Positions 26,101 to 35,996 of a DNA stretch of 64,000 nt are shown in pieces (the stretch's first letter is position 1; every line of letters starts with the position of its first letter). The notes beneath the pieces are model-generated. The model saw only the letters and a list, made by a program, of their open reading frames with translations, did no database searches and had not been told where the DNA came from. Origin of the DNA: Corydoras sp. C115. Taxonomy: Eukaryota; Chordata; Actinopteri; Siluriformes; Callichthyidae. Location of the stretch: NCBI GenBank assembly GCA_019802505.1, contig JAFMOC010000103.1:727001-791000 (forward strand), read 5' to 3'. The translations under genes were made by a program, and so were the position numbers.

Positions 26101-27298
26101 TACTGAGAGTCCTTTGTTAAATGCTTTGCACTCTGTCTTCAAGACACACAACATGCTCCATGGCTAAAGACGTAAATACTTAGCAAGCTTACATTTGTTA
26201 AATTTCCTCCATGATAAATTAAGTATTCTATCTGTCTTGAGAAATCCTTAAATTAATGATTTTTCATGAAAAATAACTCCCTGACCCGTTTTTGCTTGCA
26301 GAGCCTGAGCCTTTAAAAGTAAGTCAAATTACTTGTTAGCAATTTACCTGCTAATTGTGGAAAGTTTTTAAAACATTTTCGAGTGTGTTGTCAGCATGAA
26401 ATTATCTTTTTGAATTCTCAGTGAAGGAGGAGTTGGCGCAAAGCTCTCATTACATCTGACCACTCTCACATCTGGGGGGCTAGCACCGTATTACTCAGAA
26501 TAATTGCGACATTCGAATCTCACACTCCTATTGTCCGTTGTCTCCTTAACAGTTGTTCTCAGGAGTGGCTGATATTCCCTTCTGGCACAAACTCATTCTG
26601 GTAAACAACCATTTCTTGCTCGCTAAACAGAACTGCCTCTTTGTCTATTGTTCAACAGAAAAACAATAGCAACAGAAGAAATTAAACAGATGGAGAATTG
26701 CTGGCAGTGTCCTAATGGAAACTGAGATCAGCGAAATAATGCTACAACTACTTCAGTTAGCTAATTACAAATAACTTGGGTACACCACATTGCAACTGAT
26801 CCAGTGGATGAACTAGTAACAGCTTTATCTCTTGAACACTCGATTATATAAAATATAATATAAAATTTTTAAGGCTTTGCCTGACTTTGCATGGACAGGT
26901 TCAAATAATATTTTTAAGTTCCAAGTGATATAACCTTCAGTTTCCACTGACTTATACAAGTCCAATGTGAAGGATATAATGATGTGAATATGGTACACAT
27001 GTGGATATGGAGTTAAATGAATACTGGAGGGAATACATTTTAATGCTGGACTTAGATACACTCATACATCATGTGTAATATGAAATTGGAATTGTGTGTT
27101 AAGAATACTCACAAATTAACACATAATGCATAATGTATATACCCACTGTGTAAAGCAATGTTTTACAGCTATTATAACGAAACTCATATATAAAGGAGTT
27201 TTATATCTGATGGGGGGGGGGGGGGAATCATCTACATTCGAGTAAGTAATAACAGCATTTGTACAAAACTATTGGGACACATATCTTAATTCTTTACG

Positions 27299-27500
27299 GA
27301 GCAGCACAGTGGCATAGTGGTTTGCACGTCCACCTCTCAGTAATAGGGATCCAGGTTTGAATTCCATTCTAGTGGGAGTTTCTATTTTCTCCCTGTGTCC
27401 ATGTGGGTTTTCTCTGGGTTCTCCAGTTTCCTTTTACAGTCCAAAAACATGGATTCAAGGTGAATTGACTTTTCTAAGTTCCCCCTATCTAAATTGTAGT
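27299..27500 (+). mobile_element. V-SINE-like element, 3' truncated
   Basis: Head gagcagcacagtggcatagtgg through the central domain and ccaaaaacatggattcaagg. The 3' part is replaced by unrelated sequence after about 27490. Confidence 0.7.
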
Positions 27501-27994
27501 CTCTTCACGACCTGACTTTCCAAATTGACGACTCTAATTTCTCCCTGGCTGGCTCTGTCCAGCGTCACTATTGACATGCAGCTTAAAATATGTAACCTGT
27601 AACATTCATAAAAATTATACCCTTCAACTTAAATTCTGTTTTAATTTAAGTAAAAAAATTTTTTTTTTTTCTTTGTTTATGTGGCATCTGTAAAAACTGC
27701 AATTTCACCCAGTCAATTTATACAGTATTCTGATTCTGAGTTCCCTGCAGATTTATTCTCTTCACCATAAAGCATTTTTTTTATAGGAAGACATTAATTT
27801 CAAGACATATATTTCCTGCGAGCACTTCCATCCAATAAAATCTGATTTTTTACCTCCTTTAACTTACTGATTTGGGTTTTTCCTCCAACTTGTAATTCTA
27901 TTGGAAAACGTGTCTGCTAAATGACCAATTTATTTGTTATTCTTTCATTTAGACCCATTGTGCAAGTGTATAAAATCAATCACCTACCCATGCA

Positions 27995-28175
27995 TTTTGG
28001 ATAAGTGTGTGTTTTGTATAATTGTAACTTTGTGGAAACAGTTTGAGGAAGGCTGTTTTTTATTTCAGCCTGAATGTCACCATACACAAAGCATGGTCTA
28101 TAAAGGTATGGCTGTGTGATTTTGGTGTGGTGGACCTTGGCTAGCCCACATTGAGTCCTGGCCTCAACCCTTCTT
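27995..28175 (+). pseudogene. Tc1-like transposase relic
   Basis: A frame reads LWKQFEEGCFLFQPECHHTQ then SMVYKGMAV, a stop, and FWCGGPWLAHIESWPQ. It aligns by eye with the teleost Tc1-type segment LWEQFGDGPFLFQHDCAPVH...SIKTWM.EFGVEELDWPAQSP. The expected second catalytic Asp region (HDCAPVHK) is altered to PECHHTQS. Confidence 0.7.
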
Positions 28176-28800
28176 TGGGGGGAACTGAAAATAGCTTTTG
28201 AGCCAGGCCTAACATCAGATCATCTAAGATCTAACATCAGTGTCTGACCTGACAACTGCTTCTCTGATTGAATTCACAATTCCCACAGACACACTTTAAA
28301 TTACATAGAATGCGAATGACTAGCACATGTTCGCTGTAATGTGATTTACTGTACAATTTGATTACAGTTATGGGTACAGCGTAAAAACCTAGGAGTATAA
28401 AAAAATATCATAAACACGCCATACAGTTTTGAAATCTGAACTTGAGGAGTGAGATAAAGAAATAAATTGGTTGATAATTGACTGATCATTGGTGAATGAA
28501 ACATATTTCTTAAGCTCCCTCTTGTTTTCATGCACTTCTGCCTCACATGTGTGGATAGAAATGCTATTTGTGTTGTTTGTCATCTAACATCTGTTCTCAA
28601 AATCAATGGGAACAACTGCCCACAGTTATTTATTAAATCTTGTGTAGTGTGGTTGAAGTCAGATAATTTTTTTCTAAAGTTGTCAAACTTATCTCCTTAA
28701 TCTCATTCATCACATGAAAAAAAATTTAGCATTTTAGTTAACCCGACGTAACTGTTTAGCTATTAGACCCTACCTTAAATTATACATACTGTATATAGAG

Positions 28801-29070
28801 GTTGACACGGTGGCTTAGTGGTTAGCATGTTTGTCTCTCAGTACTGGGGATCCAGGTTCGAATCCCTTTCTGGGTGAAGTTTCCATGTTCTTCCTATGTC
28901 TGCATGGGTTTCTTACTGGTTCTCCAGTTTCCTTCTACAACACAAATATATGGATTCAAGGTTCCATTGCTTTGAATTGCCCCTATATAGTATCTGCCCA
29001 GCGTCCAAATCAATCTCCTTTAGATGGAACCACCCCACAAATCTAATGGAATTAAGTGGAAGATAATTGA
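28801..29070 (+). mobile_element. V-SINE-like element
   Basis: Head (cacggtggcttagtggttagca), canonical B box (ggttcgaatcc), central domain, and a shortened tail ending aattaagtggaagataat. Confidence 0.75.
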
Positions 29071-29950
29071 TATATAGTAGCATTCCACTGGAACCATGAC
29101 ATGGGTTCCCATCTGAAATCTGCATTTTTATTAACACAGCACCCCCCCCCCCCATCTAAAACCAGAAACCAGCCTAAATCTGACCCTTTTTACCCACAAC
29201 ATGGCGGATGCATGTGGAGGCCATAACACAGATAATGGCAGACACCATGCTGTCACCAATATATAAAGTTTTATATATAGTTACAGGCAGAGGGATTCAG
29301 GTTTAAAAGACTCAAACTTCTCTACTAATCTACTAAAGTCAAGGAAACGTCCTTGGTAGTCAAATCTTTTGATGGCTAGGCAACAGTTCTTCCTCAGCTT
29401 TAGAGAACTCATAATGGAACAATGAACCATTGTGTGGGATTGAAAAGATCTTGTATATTATTGTAAGTGCTTGATCTATGCTGGGGATACGCACATTTTC
29501 AGAAGTTCACATTTCATCTCAGACATCAAAACAATCCTTTGGTGAGATGTACATGATGCAGCATGCTTGACAATGCATTTGAAGAAGCTACCTTGGTTGT
29601 ATGTGGTTGATTAAAGGGTGTCTGTATGTGAGTTCATAGAGAACCGTTGCACAAAAAGTCTTGCCTAAAAGCAGTGCCAGGCTTTAGATTGGGGTTGCTA
29701 TACCCTCGCTGATTTAAAAACTAGACAGCAGAAAAAGTAAGGGTGAAAATGACTTTCAGTTTCACTAGTTATTATCTTGGCTTTATACCAATGATTATTT
29801 TATTTAGTGGTGAATGTATATATGTATATATGTATTTTTCTTTTACTTTTGTGTCTGGGTAGTTTCTTTTTATGATGTCTATATTGCATTGTTATTTTTT
29901 TATTGAATTTTTGTTATTGATATTTAACTCTTTCTTTGTTGTCTCTTAAG

Positions 29951-30114
29951 CTAATACAGATGCCAGCACTAACACTATAGAGGTGATGAAGCCTCCACCA
30001 CATGACGCTTCAGTAGGACGCGCCAAACCTGGACCAGGCAGCACTGCTTCTTTTGCTCACCCCTCGTTCTGCATCCTAATCGCCATTCTGGTGCTGCAGT
30101 GGACCTTAAAATAA
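29951..30114 (+). CDS. gpc5: Terminal coding exon of a glypican-5-like gene (partial)
   Basis: A pyrimidine-rich acceptor ending in cttaag at 29950 is followed by an open frame that enters with two bases of a split codon and runs 53 residues to TAA at 30112-30114. The peptide starts NTDASTNTIEVMKPPPHDAS, continues with a Pro/Gly/Ser-rich linker (residues 21-33), and ends in a hydrophobic segment (FCILIAILVLQWTLK, residues 39-53) with no charged residue before the last Lys. That is the layout of a GPI-anchor signal, with the cleavage site probably in the small-residue stretch PGPGSTAS. Glypicans are GPI-linked heparan-sulphate proteoglycans that modulate Wnt, Hedgehog and FGF signalling at the cell surface. 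Assignment to GPC5 rests on the downstream same-strand GPC6-like exon and a weak match to the TDTGSTLDTT region near the end of human GPC5. GPC3 or another GPI-linked protein is possible. Upstream exons are outside the window. Confidence 0.6.
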
Positions 30115-30630
30115 AAGGACACGTTCAGACACAATGGATACAAAAGGAGCAGGTTCTTTGGTTCAATTCTGCAAAGTCTTTTAATGCTGCTACAATTTCC
30201 TTCTGATGTACCACAAATAATCAAAACCTGCTTTTCTTTTATATATGGACATGTTAACAGGAACCTTCTTGTTCACATCAGCGAATATAGATGTACTTTT
30301 GTTTTCCCCGGAAGAAACGTAATTTACCTTAACCCAGTCTCTCACCACATGGTGGATTGCATGGCGAAAGCAGCGAAAATATTTTTGACAGACAAAGAAA
30401 ATAGATATTCCATGTCTACTGTCCGATCTGCAGGGAATGTTATTCATATGTATGAAAGTGTTATTTCTAAAAATGAAAATAGATGTAATGAAATGCTATT
30501 TACAAAGTAATGTGTACAGAGTTATTTTAGTTTATTTTATAGTAAATCAGTTAAAAAAGACAAAAGGAATGTTCTTAACCTCATTAAAATGCACACATAG
30601 GTTTAATAAAATAATTCATCAAACACGCAA
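30115..30630 (+). other. Probable 3' UTR of the gpc5-like gene
   Basis: Sequence after the TAA. The first AATAAA beyond the one overlapping the stop codon is at 30605-30610; another lies near 30990. No repeat is recognised here and no further exon is visible. A 108-codon open frame at 30184-30510 lies inside and shows no family features. The 3' end is inferred from the polyadenylation signal only. Confidence 0.4.
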
Positions 30631-30699
30631 CCTGCATGTCTAGACAAATTAAGATATATTATAAGGATTATGGGATGTGTTGGAGCTTCTTACAGCTAA

Positions 30700-30885
30700 T
30701 ACGATAAAAAGTGTGGACTCGTTCCAGTGCAGGCACACACAAATGCATCATCACTCATATTCACACAATTTAAAATATTTGAATTTAACTAGAAGTATAT
30801 TTTTGTATTGTGGGAGGAATCCAATGCCTTTAAAGGAAACTTTAACAGACATGGGGAGAATATACAAAATCCACATAGACATTGT
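30700..30885 (-). mobile_element. Old V-SINE-like fragment
   Basis: Strongly decayed reverse fragment; the tattgtgggaggaatcc and acatggggagaatata blocks remain. Confidence 0.4.
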
Positions 30886-31154
30886 TTAACTTATTCAAGG
30901 AATCAAACAATATAGTTTACTATGCAAATAGTTTCCTTATATGCCTCCACCACTTCCAATGCCTTTCTGTTAGTTTAAAATAAGAATATATAATAAAGTT
31001 TTAAGTACAACGTATGGCTTGAGCAAAACGGTTGGCCACACAAAGGTATAGAGCTGCACTTGTGATGTAACACATTTAAGGCTATGCAGCACTATATTTA
31101 GATCTATTTAAACTTTCTACATAAGAATCAGGACAGTCGAGATTCCTATCATCA

Positions 31155-31194
31155 TGTGTGTCTGCTAAATGACTAAATGTAAATGTAAATGTAA
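31155..31194 (+). mobile_element. Short L2/SINE tail fragment
   Basis: gtgtctgctaaatgactaaa followed by repeated tgtaaa units, the terminal segment shared by the L2-like LINE and second-family SINE. Confidence 0.55.
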
Positions 31195-31737
31195 TGCTAA
31201 GTGTTTGCTGCTGCAGCAGCGTGATGAACACAGCACACAATTGGACGTTTGGAGCATTGGAAAGAATTCTCTACATTAATGAGTTCAGCTTCCTGGTATG
31301 TCAGTGTGATGAATTGCTTTAGCTTGGAAGATCCCCAAAAACACAGTAGCAATTGTCGTCTTTAGAATAGTGAAAGAGGCCTAATAGTGTGTTTTTATGG
31401 ATTTCCGGCCAAAAAAAACAGGTTTTCATTTTAGTATATCAGTGACTCCATGCACAAGTAATGTTAGTTGTGTTGAAGCCCATGATGCTTATATCTGACA
31501 CTATCGAATATCACTTATCAGAGAAGTCGGATATTTTTTTATGAAATCGGCATTCATAATGCTTAATTTGTCATAAGCCTTTGTTAATGAACATATGTTT
31601 ATAATCAGAGTCATGAATTGTTATAACATTTTGGCATAAAACTTAATAACCCAAAGTGACATAATGCATTATAATATAAACTTATTTACACTTTCGATTC
31701 TTTGGATGTTTACACATTCATAATTTAAAACAAGATG

Positions 31738-32168
31738 ATTACACTTTACTTAAAGTCTGTAAAGAGCATTTATAAAGTTTTAGAAGTCATTATGTACTGC
31801 TATGTATGCAGTCTTTTTCAAAGAGGTAATTCATTTCACTTTACTTTATGCTTGTAAAGAGAGCTTATAAGTTATAAACTATTATGAGCATTTATGAAGT
31901 TTTGGAAAAGTGTTCATTAAAACAAACATTATAAGGCTTTATGTCCCTGGTCTCTATAATAAGTTGAAATATGTAATTTATAATGCATTTGTCACTTTGT
32001 GTCATAAAGAATTTAGACATGTTCTTTATAATACTTGACTATGAGTGTGTACATCTATGGGCATTAATCAAGGCTTATGCCAAGTATTATAAAGCACTAA
32101 TACTTTAAAAAGCTTTATAAATGTGTTCATTATGTATTATGAATACCGGATTCAGGTAAAGTGTAACC
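31738..32168. mobile_element. Non-autonomous element with terminal inverted repeats
   Basis: Left end attacactttactt (31738-31751) is the inverted match of right end aggtaaagtgtaacc (32154-32168). The about 430-bp interior has no open frame and is full of short cattataa/ttataatg-type repeats in both directions. The adjacent 31540-31737 has similar composition and may be a second broken copy. Confidence 0.65.
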
Positions 32169-32615
32169 GAAAAGTCTTTATTTACGTCCTGAACATGCAT
32201 CCAGCAATTTATTAGAAACACTAATTATTTAAAAACCTATGATGTTGTGCATTTTACAATCATACAAATATGACTTATGTACCTTTTTTGTGAGTTTTCT
32301 CCTGTTTTCTGCATCATTCGGAGTAAATGTTTGTATCTGTTATGTGAAAATCCATGAAACCAACAGTAAAAGTAATAATCAAATCAGTCTGGTATGAACA
32401 ATCATGCCCTGGTTAAAATAACTAAGCTCATATTACCCCTTATTCTGATAACTACCATGAACATGATCGATATCTACATAATTTCTTGCATTGCACTACT
32501 GCCACATGTGTGGCTGATTTTAAAATTGCATTATTATGTAGGTATAAAGGTGTTCCTAATAAACTGTACTGTGCATGTACATTTACATATGTAACAGTTT
32601 GAATTATTAATGATA

Positions 32616-32617
<2 letters not shown>

Positions 32618-32656
<39 letters not shown>
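32618..32656. repeat. (ATT)n microsatellite
   Basis: About 12 ATT units. Confidence 0.9.
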
Positions 32657-32657
<1 letters not shown>

Positions 32658-33559
32658 CAGCTACTTACAGAATGTATAAACTTTACAATTACTTTACACA
32701 GTCATTTACCCATTATGTTATCAATGGCCTAACAAACAATTTTGAAAGATAATGATATTTTTATGGATTGCCTTTTTGTCATGCTCTGCGGTCAAGAGCA
32801 AAATGAAATGTTGAAATGCTTAAGGTATTTACAGTTAACCTCTTAGGAAAATCATGTATATTTCTGTGTATTGACTCAAAGCAATGCAAATATGTTTGAT
32901 GACTCTCATTCAAGCATTCTTCAATGTATAATAAGCAATATAAGTAATCATGGTTAATATGTTTCATGTTCATTTATGCCATTCATGCGATTATTAAAGC
33001 TCTCATCTACGTTGATAAACCCTAAAGGCAAATAATGTTCAACTTTTTGTCCAATGAGGAATATTCATTCTAAAATATGGACTGCAATACTCAGTTGACA
33101 ATCATTTAAATTCACAGTCCAACCTGTCGCAACATTCACATGAAGTTCAAATCTTTACATATTATACTGCACTTTATACGTTGATGTTTATTTTTATCAT
33201 CGTTACCTCTTTACCATGATCTGGATGGAAACAAGGCTATTGTTTCTGATTCTAGTGATGGAGATATATGAGAGGATATCAAATTATGCTTGTGTTTTTG
33301 TAATTTTCCTTTTGTCACATTTTCCTTCAGCCGCACCTCTATGTGCTTTCTTATATTAGACTGTTTTATGTTAAATGGTACAGAAATGCCTTGTGTGTGT
33401 TTATTTTCTGCAAGCTGCATTCAATGCACAATGAACATTAAAGAAAGTATTTGTATAAATGTACAAATAAAAAAAAACAATTCTTGTTTGCAGTTGTAAA
33501 TGTTCGCCCAATGTCCACGGGGCTTACCTCCGGTATGTGTGTTTGTATGTATGTTATAA

Positions 33560-33706
33560 TGTGTGTTTGTGTGTGTGTGTGTTTGGGTGTGAGTGATTGT
33601 GTGTGTGCCCACCTATAGATTTGGTGCCCTGTTCTGGGTGTAACTGCCCTCTGCCCAGTGCTCTAAATGTTAATGAATAGATATGGAAGTAGAAGGCACT
33701 GAATAA

Positions 33707-33711
<5 letters not shown>
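33560..33711 (+). mobile_element. V-SINE-like 3' fragment
   Basis: TG-rich spacer then gtgcccacctatagatttgg, ctgttctgggtgtaactgcc and a tail running into (AT)n. Confidence 0.6.

Positions 33712-33760
<49 letters not shown>
33712..33760. repeat. (AT)n microsatellite
   Basis: About 49 bp of pure AT between two SINE pieces. Confidence 0.95.
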
Positions 33761-33763
<3 letters not shown>

Positions 33764-33824
33764 GTTTCTCCCACAGTCCCAAAAACATGGATCAAGTCAT
33801 TGAATCTCAAAATTGCCCCATATA
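33761..33824 (+). mobile_element. V-SINE-like central fragment
   Basis: Starts mid-element at ccggtttctcccacagtcc and stops at ttgccccatata, immediately before a complete copy. Confidence 0.7.
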
Positions 33825-33827
33825 TGT

Positions 33828-34174
33828 GGCGGCACGGTGGCTTAGTGGTTAGCACGTTCGCTTCTCAGCGCTAGGGATTCCCGCTTCGAATTCCCATCTG
33901 GGTGGAGTTTCCATGTTCTCCCCGTGTCTGCGGGTGTTTCCTCCGGGTTCTCCGGTTTCCTCCCACAGTCCAAAAACATGGATCAAGTCAATTGAATTCT
34001 CAAAATTGCCCCATATAGAGTGTGTATGCGAGAGTGAGTGTGTGCCCAGCGATGGATTGGCACCCTGTCCTGGGTCTATCTGCCCAGCGCCCGAGATGTT
34101 CTCCCCTGGATGGGCATGGGGAACCCCACCGCGACCCTAATAGAGTATAAAGCGGGAGATAATGAATGAATGAA

Positions 34175-34178
<4 letters not shown>
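33828..34178 (+). mobile_element. Near-complete V-SINE-like element (good reference copy)
   Basis: Begins ggcggcacggtggcttagtgg, with a tRNA-like head, A box and a B-box-like stretch. The conserved central domain (gagtttccatgttctccccg), the gcccagcgatggattgg block and the tail ctaatagagtataaagcggg follow, ending in (atga)n. This layout matches the V-SINE/DANA-HE1 type of tRNA-derived SINE; the name is from memory of that family. Confidence 0.85.

Positions 34179-34227
<49 letters not shown>
34179..34227. repeat. (AT)n microsatellite at a SINE tail
   Basis: Pure AT array directly continuing the (atga)n tail of the preceding SINE. Confidence 0.95.
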
Positions 34228-34229
<2 letters not shown>

Positions 34230-34469
34230 CAAAATTTGGGCTGATTTCTGCACAGGATTCTAGTTGTTTGAATTCCTGTTTTCATGGGTTTTTCGAGTTT
34301 TATTGTATAAAAATAAACAAATAAATAATGGATATTGTTTAAAATGCGGGCCCTGAATCTATAATCAATGAAACTTTAAATTTTGAATGGAATTGTGGAA
34401 ATTAGCAGAGCAGAGTACATTATTTACAAAGTTTGCGATATGGAAATCTTTATTTTATCATAAAATACA

Positions 34470-34840
34470 AAACAGCAGTGACGTCACGGCATAAGCGCAG
34501 TGACTCTAGTGGGCGGAGCCTAGAATTAATGAATGCACCTGCAGGCAGGGCCGTGTGCAGCCTTTAGAACCGGAGCTGTCTGCGTTCTGATTGGTTTGCA
34601 GCTGGTCACTTCGGTCCCGTTTTTCGGACGCGAAAGAGAAGCTGGATCAAGAGTTCCCAAACGCACACGCAACGTCCACGCAACGATCACGCAACGATCA
34701 CGCAACGCACACGCAACGTCCACGCAACGCACACGCGGGCTTTATGTGCAGACTATTCAAACACACTAAAATAAAGCCGCTAAATGACGTCACTGCCGTC
34801 GATGCGCGCTATTGGCTGCTGCATACGGCAGGAGATGATT
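34470..34840. promoter_or_regulatory. CpG-rich island with CRE, CCAAT and GC boxes
   Basis: Contains two perfect CREs (tgacgtca, 34479-34486 and 34785-34792), a GC box (gggcgg, 34511-34516) and two inverted CCAAT boxes (attgg at 34590-34594 and 34811-34815). Many CpGs lie inside AT-rich surroundings. No SINE homology was recognised. It could be the promoter of an unannotated transcript, an upstream alternative gpc6 promoter, or a solo LTR. Confidence 0.5.
34667..34732. repeat. 11-bp CpG-rich minisatellite, six units
   Basis: Six consecutive units of the form acgcaacgNNc (acgcaacgtcc, acgcaacgatc twice, acgcaacgcac, acgcaacgtcc, acgcaacgcac). Each carries two CpGs. Confidence 0.95.
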
Positions 34841-34850
34841 GAACTATAAA

Positions 34851-34860
34851 CCCCCCCCCC

Positions 34861-34907
<47 letters not shown>
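34851..34907. repeat. Poly-C run followed by (CA)n
   Basis: About 27 consecutive C then about 30 bp of CA, at the right edge of the CpG-rich island. Confidence 0.9.
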
Positions 34908-34908
<1 letters not shown>

Positions 34909-34993
34909 GCATGTGCGCTCCTGCAACAGACATGCAAATTCACATTTTGCAGGACTTGAAAGTAAGTACTAATTTATTGAGAATCATGTGATG

Positions 34994-34997
<4 letters not shown>

Positions 34998-35083
<86 letters not shown>
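34998..35083. repeat. (AT)n then (GT)n microsatellite
   Basis: About 62 bp AT followed by about 24 bp GT, just upstream of a SINE. Confidence 0.95.
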
Positions 35084-35092
35084 ATGTATATA

Positions 35093-35294
35093 GGGAGCGG
35101 TAGCTCAGTGGTTAGGGCATTGGACTATCAATCTGAAGGTTGGCGGTTCAAATCCCAGGTCCACTGAAGTTACCATTTGTGGGTCCTTGAGCAAGGCCCT
35201 TAACCCTCATTGCTCCAGGGATGTTGTGATTAACCCTGTGTTCACCTTGTAAGTCGCTTTGGATAAAAGCGTCTGCTAAATAACCAAATGTAAA
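35093..35294 (+). mobile_element. Full-length tRNA-headed SINE of a second family (L2-type tail)
   Basis: Head gggagcggtagctcagtgg with a canonical A box and B box (ggttcaaatcc). The body contains ccttgagcaaggcccttaac, and the tail gtaagtcgctttggataaaa continues gcgtctgctaaat. This tail is shared with the L2-like LINE end at 63450-63850, which suggests mobilisation by that LINE. Confidence 0.85.
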
Positions 35295-35309
35295 TATATA
35301 TATATATAT

Positions 35310-35320
35310 AGAGAGTGAGA

Positions 35321-35356
<36 letters not shown>
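35310..35356. repeat. (GA)n microsatellite
   Basis: gagagtgaga followed by a long GA run. Confidence 0.9.
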
Positions 35357-35363
<7 letters not shown>

Positions 35364-35365
35364 AC

Positions 35366-35611
35366 TATCCATCCATCCATTATCTTCTGCTTTATCCTCT
35401 TCTAGGGTCGCGGCAGGGGGTGGTTCCCCATGCTCATCCAGGTTCCGGGCGCAGGACCCAGGACAGGACGCCAATCTATCTCTGGGCACACACTCACTCA
35501 CACACACAAACACACCCACGAAACACTCTATAATGGGGTAATTTGAAGAATTCAATTGACCTTAATGCATGTTTTTGGACTGTTGGAGGAAACTTGAGAA
35601 CCCGGAGGAAA

Positions 35612-35613
<2 letters not shown>
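35366..35613 (-). mobile_element. V-SINE-like element, 5' truncated
   Basis: Reverse copy from the (atcc)n tail through tctagggtcgcggc and the central domain. It breaks at cccggaggaaacaaa where (AT)n begins. Confidence 0.8.

Positions 35614-35616
<3 letters not shown>

Positions 35617-35680
<64 letters not shown>
35617..35680. repeat. (AT)n microsatellite between diverging SINEs
   Basis: About 65 bp pure AT. Confidence 0.95.
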
Positions 35681-35681
<1 letters not shown>

Positions 35682-35683
<2 letters not shown>

Positions 35684-35996
35684 GCGGCGCAGTGGCACCT
35701 CCGCCTCTTGGCGCTAGGGATTCCGGGTTCGAATCCCAATCTGGGTGGAGTTTCCATGTTCTCACTGTGTCTGCGTGGGTTTCCTCCCACAGTCCAAAAA
35801 CATGGATCCAAGTCAATTGAATTCTCCAAATTGCCCCATACATAGTGTATTTGTGTGAGTTGGTGTGTGTGCACAGTGATAGATTGGTGTCCTGTCCTGA
35901 GTGTATCTGCCCAGCGCCCGAAACATTCTCCCCTGGATGGGCATGGGGAACCCCACCATGACCCCAGGATAAAGCTGAAGATAATGATGGATGGAT
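35682..35996 (+). mobile_element. V-SINE-like element
   Basis: Head gggcggcgcagtggcacctc with part of the A-box region deleted, B box ggttcgaatcc, complete central and 3' regions, and tail ggataaagctgaagataatg then (gatg)n. Confidence 0.85.

Larger units (their letters stand above)
1..29950 (+). other. Last intron of the gpc5-like gene (partial)
   Basis: No other glypican exon was recognised in this 30 kb; for example, no Cys-Trp-Asn-Gly or acidic/Ser-Gly attachment region was seen in an open frame with splice sites. The stretch holds SINE copies, microsatellites, transposon fragments and unannotated AT-rich sequence. In 1-1050, 1400-2590, 2650-5060, 5560-6590, 10080-11770, 12400-16440, 17500-19600, 22310-24850 and 28200-28790 nothing was recognised beyond short homopolymers. 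Very long introns are normal for GPC5 and GPC6. Confidence 0.5.

Noticed and set aside
27207..27226. Run of about 14 G as a G-quadruplex
   Set aside because: A homopolymer run without separated G-tracts; recorded only as a low-complexity stretch.
30184..30510. 108-codon open frame downstream of the gpc5-like stop codon
   Set aside because: Lies in the probable 3' UTR, has no recognisable domain or signal, and an opposite-strand frame of similar length overlaps it; taken as chance.
33828..33905. Possible tRNA gene at the head of the V-SINE-like copy
   Set aside because: tRNA-like only through the B-box region; it cannot form a full cloverleaf and is the head of a repeated SINE.
34533..34842. 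Overlapping 70-80 codon frames across the CpG-rich island, including Thr-Gln-Arg repeats
   Set aside because: The repeats come from the 11-bp minisatellite read in several frames; no codon-level constraint is apparent.
35093..35180. Possible functional tRNA gene (A box and B box both good)
   Set aside because: The sequence past the B box does not complete an acceptor stem and continues into a SINE body with an L2-type tail.
35494..35874. 126-codon reverse frame and its overlapping partners
   Set aside because: Entirely SINE plus AT-array sequence.
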